This document shows, one piece after another, positions 35,553-44,647 of a stretch of DNA of 56,964 nt (position 1 is its first letter; every line of letters begins with the position of its first letter). The DNA comes from Myceligenerans salitolerans (GTDB taxonomy: Bacteria > Actinomycetota > Actinomycetes > Actinomycetales > Cellulomonadaceae), in contig NZ_JAFMPK010000047.1 in assembly GCF_017349295.1 (NCBI RefSeq), positions 849,197 to 906,160 of the forward strand. The letters run 5' to 3'. Below the pieces are notes generated by a model that was not told where the DNA came from, searched no databases, and saw nothing but the letters and a program-made list of their open reading frames with translations. A program made the position numbers and the translations under genes.

Positions 35553-36221
35553 GTGCCGAGCATTCCCGTGCCGGGCCGGGTGCGGCCCGCGAAGAGCGAA
35601 CGACGTGGCCGCGGGGCCGCCGCCCGCGCCGCGACGACCACGGCGGTGGCTGCGCTGCTGCTGTCCGGGTGCGACATGAACGAGGCCCTCGGCGACTTCA
35701 CCGACGAGTTCGGCAACGCGCGCCAGGTCACCGAGGAACCGGACACCGCCGTCAGCGCACCGGCCGATCCGGCCGCCGCGGGCGACCCGTCCGCGTCGCC
35801 CAGCCCGAGCCCCACGCCCGAGGCACTGCCGAGCTTCGACGCCCAGAGCGTCGTGGGAGAGTTCGCGCCCGGCTTCCCGAAGGGAGTGATCTCCCTGCCC
35901 GACGGTGCGAAGATCCTGGCGTCGTCCGCCACTCCCGTCCCGGACGCGAAGCCGGCGACCGTTCAGGTCACGCTGAACCTGTCGGCGAAACGGCCGCCGG
36001 CGAAGCTGCTGGAGCAGGTGGGCTCCGCCCTGGCGAAGAACGGATTCGAGAAGCTCGACGCCCCCGCGGAGAGCGGTATGTCGGAACAGGCCGCCTTCAC
36101 CCGCACCACCACGGTGAAGGAAGCCACGGTCAACGAGTCGCTGCTGGTGGGCGTCCTGAAGGACGGCGACCGCTCGCTGCTCACCCTGAGCGGGACGGTC
36201 GCCGCCCGGGCAGGCGCCTAG
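35553..36221 (+). CDS. Hypothetical lipoprotein
   Basis: A 222-aa exported protein. The signal sequence ends ALLLSGC, with lipid anchor Cys40. A Pro/Ser/Ala-rich spacer to about residue 93 is followed by one alpha/beta domain of about 120 residues (FAPGFPKGVISLPDGAKIL, VQVTLNLSAKRPPAKLLEQV, AAFTRTTTV). I do not recognise a family. It lies nine bases before the polyprenyl synthetase gene on the same strand and is probably co-transcribed with it. The GTG start appears leaderless. Confidence 0.78.
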   Translation: MPSIPVPGRVRPAKSERRGRGAAARAATTTAVAALLLSGCDMNEALGDFTDEFGNARQVTEEPDTAVSAPADPAAAGDPSASPSPSPTPEALPSFDAQSVVGEFAPGFPKGVISLPDGAKILASSATPVPDAKPATVQVTLNLSAKRPPAKLLEQVGSALAKNGFEKLDAPAESGMSEQAAFTRTTTVKEATVNESLLVGVLKDGDRSLLTLSGTVAARAGA

Positions 36222-36230
36222 GCTGGCCTC

Positions 36231-37373
36231 GTGGCACTCATCTCGTCCCCCGTACCGACCACGCCTTCCGCTCTCGTCGACGTCGAGGGTCTGCGCTCCC
36301 GCGTGGACGAGGCGCTCACCGCTCACCTGATGACCTTGGCCGCGGAGATCGCCGGCGTCGGCGCGGCGACGGAGGGAGCCGCGACCGCGCTGACCGATCA
36401 GGCGTCCGTCCTGGTGTCAGGGGGCAAGCGGCTCCGGGCCGCGCTCTGCTGGTGGTCGTTCCGGTCACACGGCGGCGCCGTGTCGGGCCGGTCCGCCGAC
36501 GCAGCGGTTCGTACGGGGGCCGCGCTCGAGCTCTTCCAGGCAGCCGCCCTGCTGCACGACGACGTCATGGACAACTCCGACACCCGGCGTGGCGCGCCGA
36601 CGGCCCACCGGTCCTTCGCCGCCCACCACGCCGGCTCCGGATGGTCCGGCGACTCCGCGCGGTTCGGCGAAGCCGGCGCGATCCTGCTCGGCGACCTGGT
36701 ACTGGTCGCGGCACAGCGCGAGCTCACCGGAGCCCTCACCACGGCCCCCGACGTCGCGCCACGGGTCCGCGAGGCGTTCGACCGGATGCAGACGGAGGTG
36801 GTGACCGGCCAGTACCTCGACGTGCTCGTGCAGGCGGAGCCGTGGGGTGCCGACCCGGCCGCGGACGAGTCCCGGGCGCGGGCCGTCCTCCGCGCCAAGA
36901 GCGCCGGGTACTCCGTCGCGTTCCCGCTGGAGCTCGGCGCGCTGCTCGCCGGCGCCGGCCCGGAACGTGCGGCGTCGCTCCACACCGCAGGCGTTCCGCT
37001 GGGGGAGGCGTTCCAGCTGCGCGACGACGTGCTCGGCGTCTTCGGGGATCCCGCGGTGACCGGCAAACCCGCAGGCGACGACCTGCGCGAGGGCAAGCGC
37101 ACCGTGCTCGTGGCCCGCGCCATGGCCGGCCTCAGGCCCGGAGCGGACCGGGATCTCCTCGCAGGAGCGCTCGGCGACCCCGACCTGTCCGACGACGACG
37201 TCCGGCGCGTGCGTCAGGTCATCGTGGAGTCCGGGGCACTGGACGGCGTCGAACGCCTCATCGCCGAGTTGTCCGGCACGGCGACCGCACGCCTCGACGC
37301 CGCCGAGCTGAGCTCGCCGGGCCGGGAGATGCTGGCTGCGATCGCTCGAGCACTGGTCGACCGCGAGGCGTGA
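36231..37373 (+). CDS. Polyprenyl (geranylgeranyl-type) diphosphate synthase
   Basis: A 380-aa trans-prenyltransferase that condenses isopentenyl diphosphate units onto allylic diphosphates. The first aspartate motif is complete (HDDVMDNSDTRRG). The second reads RDDVLGVFGD, DDxxG rather than DDxxD, as is common in actinobacterial IdsA-like enzymes. GGKRLRAALCWW and GDDLREGKRT complete the active site. The product length (C20 or longer) cannot be read with confidence, though the bulky Leu-Phe-Gln-Ala positions before the first motif suggest C15-C25. It matches the place of idsA2 (Rv2173) beside an Rv2175c homologue. The start is GTG. Confidence 0.93.
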   Translation: MALISSPVPTTPSALVDVEGLRSRVDEALTAHLMTLAAEIAGVGAATEGAATALTDQASVLVSGGKRLRAALCWWSFRSHGGAVSGRSADAAVRTGAALELFQAAALLHDDVMDNSDTRRGAPTAHRSFAAHHAGSGWSGDSARFGEAGAILLGDLVLVAAQRELTGALTTAPDVAPRVREAFDRMQTEVVTGQYLDVLVQAEPWGADPAADESRARAVLRAKSAGYSVAFPLELGALLAGAGPERAASLHTAGVPLGEAFQLRDDVLGVFGDPAVTGKPAGDDLREGKRTVLVARAMAGLRPGADRDLLAGALGDPDLSDDDVRRVRQVIVESGALDGVERLIAELSGTATARLDAAELSSPGREMLAAIARALVDREA

Positions 37374-37458
37374 CGGGCTCGAGCCCTCGGTTCCGCGCTG
37401 CGCTGCGGCATCGGGCCGGCACGGCGCCGGCCGGATCCGCCGGGCCGGCCGGATCGGC

Positions 37459-37830
37459 TCAGAACAGGGCCTGCGCCACCCGCCGCACCTGGGCACGCTG
37501 TCCCTGACGCAGTGCCTCCAGCGGGCTCGTCCCGAGCGATTCCTCGTGCTCGTGCAGCCATCCGATGATCTCGGGATCCTTGAATCCGGCATCGGTGAGC
37601 AGCACGATCGTGCCGCGCAACGTGGGGATCACCTCGCCGTCGTGCAGGAATCCGGCCGGGACCTGCCAGACGGAGCGATCCCCGTGCTTGACCGCGACCA
37701 CGTGCCGGTCCCGCACGAGCCGGCGAGCCCGTCCGAAGTCGATGCCGAGGGCATCAGCGAGGTCGGGCAACGTCAGCCACTCGTCGACGAGGGCGTCCAG
37801 ATCCGGGCCGTCAGGCGTCGTGGTGCTCAC
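37459..37830 (-). CDS. Rv2175c family DNA-binding protein
   Basis: A 123-aa winged-helix DNA-binding protein. LTLPDLADALGIDFGRARRL gives the helix-turn-helix, followed by the wing RDRHVVAVKHGDRSVWQVPA. The rest (TLRGTIVLLTDAGFKDPEII) is typical of the family. In M. tuberculosis Rv2175c is next to pknL and is a PknL substrate; here too it diverges from a PknL-like kinase gene. It may therefore be controlled by phosphorylation of its Thr-rich N-terminus (MSTTTPDG). DNA targets are unknown. Confidence 0.9.
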   Translation of the reverse strand: MSTTTPDGPDLDALVDEWLTLPDLADALGIDFGRARRLVRDRHVVAVKHGDRSVWQVPAGFLHDGEVIPTLRGTIVLLTDAGFKDPEIIGWLHEHEESLGTSPLEALRQGQRAQVRRVAQALF

Positions 37831-37977
37831 CGGCCGATCCTATCGGGCGGCGCCGTCCTCGTGCTGGCCGCCACGGGCGTCGCGGCGTGACGCAGCGGTC
37901 ACACCGCCGTCCACGTGGCGGAGGCCGTCGTCGTCCGCGGACAGAACACGCCATACCCGCACGTCACTCCGCACCCG

Positions 37978-37983
37978 TACACT
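37978..37983 (+). promoter_or_regulatory. -10 element for the PknL-like kinase gene
   Basis: TACACT ends eight bases before the GTG at 37992, with no Shine-Dalgarno between, suggesting a leaderless transcript. Confidence 0.45.
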
Positions 37984-37991
37984 GTCGGCCC

Positions 37992-39221
37992 GTGGCTCCC
38001 GTGACTCAAGATCCCCTGGTCGGGCGGACGGTCGACGACCGCTACCAGGTCGCCGCGCGCATCGCGAGCGGCGGAATGGCTACCGTGTACCGCGCCTACG
38101 ACACGCTGCTGGACCGCGAGCTCGCGCTCAAGGTGATGCACCCCCATCTCGCCGAGGGAGACCAGGCCGCCGAGTTCCTCGCGCGGTTCCAGCGGGAGGC
38201 CCGTGCGGCCGCGAGCCTCTCGCACCCAGGTGTCGTCGCCATGTACGACCAGGGCCGTGACGGCACCCTCAGTTATCTGACCATGGAGTACATACCCGGG
38301 TCCAACCTGCGCGAGCTGGTCCGTGAGGGTGTGCTGACCGTACGCCGCACCTTCGCGCTGCTCGACCAGGTACTTTCCGCGCTGAGCGCCGCGCACGACC
38401 ACGGGGTCGTGCACCGCGACATCAAACCGGAGAACGTCCTGCTGAGCGAGAACGGGAAGCAGGTCAAGGTCGCCGACTTCGGGCTGGCCCGTGCCGTCAC
38501 CGAGATGACGCAGACCGCCACCGGCACCGTGTTCGGCACCGTCGCCTACATGGCGCCCGAGGTCATCGCGACCGGGAGGTGCGACGTCCGCGCCGACGTC
38601 TACGCGGTGGGAATCATGGCCTTCGAGATGCTCACCGGGAAGCAGCCCTTCGCCGGGGACACGCCGATCCAGGTGGCGTACGCACACGTGAACAACGACA
38701 TCCCGGCCCCGTCGACCGTCGTGGAAGGGCTCGGCGGAGCCGTCGAGCACCTGGTGCGCACACTGGCCGCGCGCAACCCGGCCGGGCGCCCGGCCGACGG
38801 CCGCGAGGCCTTGCGGCTGCTCCGTGCCGTCTGGAAGGCACTGCCCGCCGAAGTGCTCGACGCCACGCCGGGAGACCTCGGGACACCGGAACCGGCGAGC
38901 CCTGCGCCCACCGCGCCGACCGCGCCGGCACGCCCGCGCGCGACGACCGGCATCCCGCAGGCCGCACTCCCCGCGCTCGGTCCTCGACGGGCGAGCGGCT
39001 CACAGCACGCCGCCGCGGTGCCGATCACCAGGCCACGGCACCGGGAGCGGTTCGGACCGCTGATCACGGTCGCGATCCTGCTGCTCCTGCTTCTTGTCGG
39101 GCTCGCCTGGATGGACGGTGACGGGAAGTTCGACTGGGTGCGGCAGGATGCCGCGTCGTCGCCTGCCGCACCCGTCCCCCCGTCCGGGCCCTGGCCGCCG
39201 GGAGGCCCCTCAGCTCTCTGA
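37992..39221 (+). CDS. pknL: PknL-like transmembrane serine/threonine kinase
   Basis: A 409-aa membrane kinase. The kinase domain spans about residues 12-275: IASGGMATVYRAYD, ALKVMHP, HRDIKPENVLL, DFGLARAV and MAPE. An Ala/Pro-rich linker, one membrane helix (about 353-374, LITVAILLLLLLVGLAW) and a short Pro-rich outer tail of about 35 residues follow. No PASTA repeat is present, as in PknL of M. tuberculosis. Its divergent neighbour is the Rv2175c homologue, the known PknL partner. GTG at 37992 is the likely leaderless start; another GTG lies nine bases on. Its last 12 bases overlap the converging lgt gene. Confidence 0.93.
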   Translation: MAPVTQDPLVGRTVDDRYQVAARIASGGMATVYRAYDTLLDRELALKVMHPHLAEGDQAAEFLARFQREARAAASLSHPGVVAMYDQGRDGTLSYLTMEYIPGSNLRELVREGVLTVRRTFALLDQVLSALSAAHDHGVVHRDIKPENVLLSENGKQVKVADFGLARAVTEMTQTATGTVFGTVAYMAPEVIATGRCDVRADVYAVGIMAFEMLTGKQPFAGDTPIQVAYAHVNNDIPAPSTVVEGLGGAVEHLVRTLAARNPAGRPADGREALRLLRAVWKALPAEVLDATPGDLGTPEPASPAPTAPTAPARPRATTGIPQAALPALGPRRASGSQHAAAVPITRPRHRERFGPLITVAILLLLLLVGLAWMDGDGKFDWVRQDAASSPAAPVPPSGPWPPGGPSAL

Positions 39222-40202
39222 GGACGACTCCGCGGGCGCCGCACTCTCCCGGTCGTCGGGTGCGTCGCCGGTCCCGGCGTCCTTCCGCCCGTCCTCGCTC
39301 GTCCGCCCGGAGGCCGTCGTCGTCGCCCCGCCGTCCGGATCGCCACCGGCCGCAGCCGGCTCACGCCCCGGCACGAACACCGACTCCTCGCGCTCGGGAT
39401 GCTGCCGCCCTCGCAGCACGAACAACGCGATGCCGAGCAGGGCCACCACGATGGACACCGCCGAGTTCGCGGGCAGACCCAGGTAGGTGTCGCTGGTCGG
39501 GTCGATACGCAGCAGTTCCAGCCACGCCCGGCCCACGCCGTACCAGACCATGTAGAGGCCGAACAGGCGTCCCCAGCGCAGGTGGAACCGGCGGTCCAGG
39601 GCCAGCAGCAGGCCCGCGCCGACGAGGTTCCACAGCGCCTCGTACAGGAACAGCGGGTGGAACAACGTGCCGGCCGCCGTCCCGACGGGGTACATGGCCG
39701 CGGCCGGGTCGATCTCCAGGCCCCACGGGAGCGTGGTGGGGTTGCCGAACAGCTCGTGGTTCCACCAGTTGCCGCCGCGGCCGATGGCCTGCGCCACCAG
39801 CATGGCGGGTGCGAGGGCGTCGGCGAAGGACCAGAACCGGATGCCGGCACGCCGGCACGCGATCCAGGCTCCGACCGCACCACCGATCAACGACCCGAAG
39901 ATCGCGTTGCCGCCGTCCCAGATGCGCACCACGTCCCACAGGTCGGCGCCCGCGTAGAAGTAGTCCTGCGTGTGTGTGAGCACGTGGTAGATGCGCGCGC
40001 CGACGATGCCGAGCGGCACCGCCCACAGCACGATGTCGAGCACGACATCCGACGGTGCCCCCCGCCGGGTCAGACGCCGTTGCGTGAGGTACGCGGCCGC
40101 GGCGATGCCCGCGAGCAGCCACAGGGCGTAGACGTGGATCGTCAGCGGGCCCAGGGTGATGGCGTTCCACTCCAGGGGCGGGCTGGGGATCGCGTAGAGC
40201 AC
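39210..40202 (-). CDS. lgt: Prolipoprotein diacylglyceryl transferase
   Basis: Membrane enzyme of 330 aa that moves diacylglycerol from phosphatidylglycerol to the lipobox cysteine of pre-lipoproteins. About seven membrane helices are visible. The Lgt signature GRGGNWWNHELFG is intact, and FGSLIGGAVGAW with following Arg residues matches the second conserved region. A hydrophilic tail of about 70 residues (Gly/Asp/Ser/Glu) extends beyond the usual end. The window has at least five lipoproteins that need this step. The start is GTG with AGAGG eleven bases upstream. It lies 82 bp after aroG on the same strand. Confidence 0.96.
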   Translation of the reverse strand: MLYAIPSPPLEWNAITLGPLTIHVYALWLLAGIAAAAYLTQRRLTRRGAPSDVVLDIVLWAVPLGIVGARIYHVLTHTQDYFYAGADLWDVVRIWDGGNAIFGSLIGGAVGAWIACRRAGIRFWSFADALAPAMLVAQAIGRGGNWWNHELFGNPTTLPWGLEIDPAAAMYPVGTAAGTLFHPLFLYEALWNLVGAGLLLALDRRFHLRWGRLFGLYMVWYGVGRAWLELLRIDPTSDTYLGLPANSAVSIVVALLGIALFVLRGRQHPEREESVFVPGREPAAAGGDPDGGATTTASGRTSEDGRKDAGTGDAPDDRESAAPAESSSES

Positions 40203-40284
40203 GGATCAACTGCCTCTCTCGTCGAAGCTGGCGTGCGGGCCCGCATCTGCGATGCGGACGATACCCGCGACGTCGTGGGGCAGA

Positions 40285-41634
40285 CTACTGGCGGATCATC
40301 TCCGCCACCTGGAAGGCGAGCTCCAGGGACTGCTGGTGGTTGAGCCGCGGGTCCACGAGCGTCTCGTAGCGCAGCGCCAGGCCCGCGTCCGAGATCTTCT
40401 CCGCACCACCGAGCACCTCGGTGACGTCGTCTCCCGTGAGCTCCACGTGCAGACCGCCGGGCACCGTGCCCAGCGTCTGATGCACCTCGAAGAAACCGGC
40501 GACCTCGTCGAGCACGTCGGACAGGCGGCGCGTCTTGTAGCCGGACTCCGACGTGATCGTGTTCCCGTGCATGGGATCCGTCACCCAGGTGACGTTCACG
40601 CCCGCCCACGTGACCGCTTCCACCAGTGTGGGCAGGACGTCGCGGATCTTCCCGGCGCCCATCCGCGTGATGAAGGTGAGGCGGCCCGGCTCGTTGTCCG
40701 GGTTCAGCCGTTCCGCCAGCGCGAGGGCGTCCTGCGGGGCGGTCGTCGGACCGAGCTTCACCCCGATCGGATTGGCCACCCGCGACAGGAAGTCGACGTG
40801 TGCGCCGTCCAGCTGCCGGGTGCGCTCCCCGATCCACAGGAAGTGGGCACTCGTGTCGTAGGCACGGCCCGTGCGCTGATCGTGGCGGGTCAGGGCACGT
40901 TCGTAGTCGAGGATGAGCGCCTCGTGGCTGAGGAAGAACTCGACCGAACGCAGCGCGTCGAAGTCGGCACCGCACGCGTCCATGAACCGGATCGCGCGGT
41001 CGATCTCGTCCGCCGTCCGCTCGTACCGTGCGTACGCCGGGTTCGACATGAAGCCACGGTTCCACTCGTGCACCTGGCGAAGGTCCGCGAACCCGCCCGT
41101 GGTGAACGCCCGTACCACGTTGGCGGTCGCCGACGAGATCCGGTAGGCCCGCTCCAGGCGCTCCGGGTCGGGGACACGTGACTCCTTGGTGAAGGCGTGC
41201 CCGTTGACCATGTCCCCGCGGTAGGCGGGCAACGTGATGCCGTCGCGTGTCTCCTCGTCACTGGAACGAGGTTTGGCGTACTGCCCGGCCATGCGCCCCA
41301 TCTTGACGACGGGCGTCGACGCGGAGTGCGTGAGGATCACGGCCATCTGCAGGATGGTCCGGACCTTGTTGCGGATCCGGTCCGCGTGCGCGTCCGCGAA
41401 CGACTCGGCGCAGTCCCCGCCCTGCAGCAGGAACGCCTCGCCTCGCCCGGCGGCGGCGAGGCGTTCCCTGAGCGTGTCCGCGTCGGCCGGAGCGGCCAGT
41501 GGCGCGGCATGCTCGAGCCGCGTCGTCACCGCCGCCAACGCGTCCCGGTCCGGCCAGACCGGCTGCTGGCGCGCGTCGAGCGTGCGGAAGTGGTCCAGCC
41601 CTGCGGCCAGGGCGTCATCGGCGACGGTGCTCAT
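40285..41634 (-). CDS. aroG: Class II 3-deoxy-D-arabino-heptulosonate 7-phosphate synthase
   Basis: First enzyme of the shikimate pathway, joining phosphoenolpyruvate and erythrose 4-phosphate. The 449-aa protein matches the plant/actinobacterial class II type: LLQGGDCAESF, GQYAKPRSS, VHEWNRGFM, FLWIGERTRQ and VTDPMHGNT hold the metal and substrate residues. The N-terminal helical extension used for allosteric control in the M. tuberculosis enzyme is present. The ATG at 41634 is eight bases after the stop of the phosphofructokinase gene, so they form an operon. The frame is open further upstream but overlaps that gene. Confidence 0.95.
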   Translation of the reverse strand: MSTVADDALAAGLDHFRTLDARQQPVWPDRDALAAVTTRLEHAAPLAAPADADTLRERLAAAGRGEAFLLQGGDCAESFADAHADRIRNKVRTILQMAVILTHSASTPVVKMGRMAGQYAKPRSSDEETRDGITLPAYRGDMVNGHAFTKESRVPDPERLERAYRISSATANVVRAFTTGGFADLRQVHEWNRGFMSNPAYARYERTADEIDRAIRFMDACGADFDALRSVEFFLSHEALILDYERALTRHDQRTGRAYDTSAHFLWIGERTRQLDGAHVDFLSRVANPIGVKLGPTTAPQDALALAERLNPDNEPGRLTFITRMGAGKIRDVLPTLVEAVTWAGVNVTWVTDPMHGNTITSESGYKTRRLSDVLDEVAGFFEVHQTLGTVPGGLHVELTGDDVTEVLGGAEKISDAGLALRYETLVDPRLNHQQSLELAFQVAEMIRQ

Positions 41635-41642
41635 CGGCGTGG

Positions 41643-42863
41643 TCAGTGCGCTGCCGCCGGCACCAGCGGCTGGCCGAGTTCGGACAGCAGCTCGCCGAAC
41701 CAGGGCACCGACGTGTCGAAGGCCTTGCCTCCGGCGATGCGCGGGAACGGGATGGCCTTGAGCCGGTCGCCGTCGGTCTCGTCGTGCCCGATGACGCCGG
41801 ACTCCGCGCGCAGCGCGCACTCGACCGCCAGGTCGGTCATCGACTTGATCAGGCGCAGGTCCTCGGCGTTCGCGGCCGCGGCGCGCGAGTAGTAGCCGGA
41901 CTTCTGCACCAGCACCTTCTCGGCACCGAGCTTCTCGGCGAACTGCTTCGCGAACCACTGGCCCGGGTTCACGAAGTCCAGCTTCACGTGCCCGAACGGG
42001 TCGCGCTGCACCTCTTCGCCGGCGGCCTCGAGCTGCGCCACGATCTCGTTCAGACCGGCGCCCTCCGACAGGAAGATGTTGACGTTGCCCTGCTCGTCCA
42101 TGATCGTGCGCAGGCGCTTGGCCTCGGCGTCGATGTCGATCTCCAGCTCCGGCAGGAACACGGCGTGGACGTCCCAGCGCTCACGGCTCAGGCCGAGGCT
42201 CGGCACCCACTCCTGCGTGTCCAGCCACTTGCGGTACTCCGCCGCGGTCGCGGCGGTGAGCCAGCCGCAGTGCCGGCCCATGACCTCGTGGATGATCAGC
42301 ATGCGCGGTCCCACGCGGTTCTCGCCGATGACGTTCGCGGCGAACTTCGCCCCCTCCTCGGCGGCCGTCCACGCGCCGAGCGACTGCCGGATCGGCACCA
42401 CGTCGTTGTCGATGGTCTTGGGCAGGCCCACCACCGTGAGGTCGTAGTCGTTCTCGTGCAGATAGGCGGCCAGGTCGGCGGCGGTGGTGTTGGTGTCGTC
42501 ACCGCCGATCGTGTGCAGCACGTCCACGCCGTCCGCCTTCAGCCGCTCCGCGGCGACGTGCAGCGGGTTCTGCCCCTCCTGCACGAGCCCGCGCTTCACG
42601 CAGTCCTCGACGTTCGTGAGCTTCACGCGCGAGTTGCCGATCGGCGACCCGCCGAAGCGGTGCAGCACACCCGCCTTCTTCCGCGCCTCGTCGTCGACGA
42701 CGATCTTGGTACCCGTCAGCAGGCCGTGATAGCCGTGCTGGTAGGCGATGATCTCGATCGTGGGGTCGAGCTCGGTGTAGCGCTCGATCAGTCCACCGAC
42801 CGCGGACGACAGGCAAGGGGCGAAGCCCCCGGCGGTCAGCAGAGCCACGCGACGAACAGCCAT
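41643..42863 (-). CDS. pfp: 6-phosphofructokinase, diphosphate-dependent type
   Basis: A 406-aa phosphofructokinase phosphorylating fructose 6-phosphate. The phosphoryl-donor loop reads GGDDTNTTAADLA, with Asp where ATP enzymes have Gly, and the catalytic loop is PKTIDND, with Lys where ATP enzymes have Gly. Both are the established marks of diphosphate use. MGRHCGWLTAATA is the substrate loop. The reaction would be near equilibrium and could run in both directions. The start ATG has AGAGG about eleven bases upstream. Its coupling to aroG links glycolytic flux with aromatic synthesis. An ATP-using PFK elsewhere in the genome is possible. Confidence 0.94.
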   Translation of the reverse strand: MAVRRVALLTAGGFAPCLSSAVGGLIERYTELDPTIEIIAYQHGYHGLLTGTKIVVDDEARKKAGVLHRFGGSPIGNSRVKLTNVEDCVKRGLVQEGQNPLHVAAERLKADGVDVLHTIGGDDTNTTAADLAAYLHENDYDLTVVGLPKTIDNDVVPIRQSLGAWTAAEEGAKFAANVIGENRVGPRMLIIHEVMGRHCGWLTAATAAEYRKWLDTQEWVPSLGLSRERWDVHAVFLPELEIDIDAEAKRLRTIMDEQGNVNIFLSEGAGLNEIVAQLEAAGEEVQRDPFGHVKLDFVNPGQWFAKQFAEKLGAEKVLVQKSGYYSRAAAANAEDLRLIKSMTDLAVECALRAESGVIGHDETDGDRLKAIPFPRIAGGKAFDTSVPWFGELLSELGQPLVPAAAH

Positions 42864-43039
42864 CGCAGATGCACCTCTCGGGTTGGGGAGTTCCGGCGGG
42901 CCGGCGCGCCTGCCCGGCGGCGCCTGCCCTGTCCTCGCCATCCTACTGACGCGGACCGGTGCGGACCTTGCCCTTGTCCACAGACCGATCAGTGCCGCTG
43001 GTGCTCACGGCACCGCCGGGGCGCCCCCGCCCACCGATA

Positions 43040-43780
43040 TCAGTCGCGGCGCGGTGGCCGCCGTGTCGGCAGATACCGGGTCGCCGGCGTCGGCGCCCTG
43101 CCGGACGCCGTGCTCGCCTTCTCCGTCGCCGCGTAGACGTCCACGTACTCCTGGTCCGACAGCGCCAGGATCGCCTCCATGATCTCGTCGGCGACCTTGC
43201 GCAGCGTCGCGTGGTCCGTCGACTTGTGCGACAGGTGGGAGAAGTCGAGCGGCTCTCCGATGCGCGCGCCGAGCGGCATGAACCTCGGCACCGTACGCCC
43301 CACGGGCTGGGCCTCGTCGGTACCGACCATCACGACCGGGACGACCGGGACGCCGGACTCCAGCGCCATGCGGGCCACGCCGGTCTTCGCCTTGTACAGC
43401 CGCCCGTCGGGACTGCGCGTGCCCTCCGGGTAGATGCCGAGCAGATCGCCGTCGGCCAGGACGCGCAGCCCGGTGTTGATCGCCGCCTCGCTGGCGGCGC
43501 CGCCGGACCGGTCGATCGGGATGGTGCCGATGCCGGTCATGAACCACGCGGTGATCCGGCCCTTGACGCCGCGGCCCGTGAAGTAGTCCGACTTTCCGAG
43601 AAACTTGACCTGGCGCGGCAGCATCAGCGGGAGGATGAACGAGTCGATCACTGCCAGGTGGTTGCCGGCCAGGATCGCCGCGCCACGGCGGGGCACGTTC
43701 TTCCTGCCCTCGACCCACGGCCGGTACGCCAACCGCAGCAGCGGGCCGACCAGGACGTGCTTCATCACCCAGTAGAACAA
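43040..43780 (-). CDS. plsC: 1-acyl-sn-glycerol-3-phosphate acyltransferase family protein
   Basis: A 246-aa membrane-bound acyltransferase of the PlsC family, making phosphatidic acid or a related lipid. The catalytic NHLAVIDSF (H-x4-D) and the EGTRSPDG glycerol-phosphate site are present. N-terminal hydrophobic residues (LFYWVMKHVLVGPLLRLAY) fit membrane attachment. The start is unusual: TTG at 43780, chosen because a perfect AGGAGG lies four bases before it; the nearest ATG (43765) would be about 20 bases from that site. A basic Pro/Arg tail ends the protein. The position matches Rv2182c in the M. tuberculosis segment. Confidence 0.92.
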   Translation of the reverse strand: MFYWVMKHVLVGPLLRLAYRPWVEGRKNVPRRGAAILAGNHLAVIDSFILPLMLPRQVKFLGKSDYFTGRGVKGRITAWFMTGIGTIPIDRSGGAASEAAINTGLRVLADGDLLGIYPEGTRSPDGRLYKAKTGVARMALESGVPVVPVVMVGTDEAQPVGRTVPRFMPLGARIGEPLDFSHLSHKSTDHATLRKVADEIMEAILALSDQEYVDVYAATEKASTASGRAPTPATRYLPTRRPPRRD

Positions 43781-43834
43781 GGTTCCTCCTCGCACGGCGT
43801 CGTGGCGGAGTCCTTTCCGGCCCGACATCCAAAT

Positions 43835-43840
43835 TAGAGT
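43835..43840 (+). promoter_or_regulatory. -10 element for the acidic membrane protein gene
   Basis: TAGAGT ends seven bases before the ATG at 43848, without a Shine-Dalgarno, which suggests a leaderless transcript. It shares a 67-bp divergent region with plsC. Confidence 0.45.
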
Positions 43841-43847
43841 GTGCCCC

Positions 43848-44594
43848 ATGGCCGCTTCGAACACGGACGACCGCGACGACGACCTGCCCGACGAGCCGAC
43901 ACCTCCCGCAGACCGTAGCGAAGACGCCGGTCCCGGCACCAACGACCGCGAAGCCGACACCGGCGAGCTGGCGGACGAGACCGTTGACGCGCGGTTCGCC
44001 GACCTGGTGGCTTCGCTCGGCGACCTCGGCGCGGGCACGAGCGGCTCCGCGACACGTACCTCCGTCCCGGACACGCCCGATCCGCCGGGCGGACCGCACC
44101 GGGCCGGTGCCCGCCCCGACGGGACCGACGCCGACCGGGCAGCGGCGGGCCCCGGTGACGACGAGCGTGGCGACGGCTCGGCGGCGGTGGCACGGCCACC
44201 GGACGACGACCGGCCGTTCGGGGCGCGGGGCGAGATGCCCGACGGGCGGTCGGCCCCTCCGGGCGTCAGCCGTCCGTCAGGTCCGCGTGACTGGCCCGTC
44301 ACGCCCGAGGTGGAGGCCCTGGAGGAGGCGGACACGCACTTCACGCCGCCCGAGCCCGAACCGCTGCTGAGCGACAAGGACCCGCTGCTCACGATGGCGT
44401 GGATCGCGGTGGCGGGCATTCCGGTCCTGGCCCTCGTGAGCGTCATCGCGGTGGCCGCGATACCGGCGTTGAACATCCCCGCCCTGGTCGGGCAGGTCGC
44501 TCTGGGCCTGTTCGTCGCAGGCCTCGGCGTGCTGCTCTGGCGGATGCCGCATCACCGCGACCCCGAGGACGACGACCCGGGCGCCGTCGTGTGA
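43848..44594 (+). CDS. Hypothetical membrane protein with long acidic N-terminus
   Basis: A 248-aa protein. The first 165 residues are disordered and rich in Asp, Pro, Gly and Arg (for example TDDRDDDLPDEPTPPADRSE). Two membrane helices follow (about 180-225, TMAWIAVAGIPVLALVSVIA and ALVGQVALGLFVAGLGVLLW) and then a short acidic tail (HHRDPEDDDPGAVV). I do not recognise a family. A GTG nine bases upstream is in frame, but the -10 spacing favours the ATG. It may be a scaffold or anchor at the membrane, but context gives no firm clue. Confidence 0.7.
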   Translation: MAASNTDDRDDDLPDEPTPPADRSEDAGPGTNDREADTGELADETVDARFADLVASLGDLGAGTSGSATRTSVPDTPDPPGGPHRAGARPDGTDADRAAAGPGDDERGDGSAAVARPPDDDRPFGARGEMPDGRSAPPGVSRPSGPRDWPVTPEVEALEEADTHFTPPEPEPLLSDKDPLLTMAWIAVAGIPVLALVSVIAVAAIPALNIPALVGQVALGLFVAGLGVLLWRMPHHRDPEDDDPGAVV

Positions 44595-44647
44595 ACCGGC
44601 CGTCGAGCTCGCCCGGCACGAGGTCCGGTCGCGGACGGTGCGACCGA

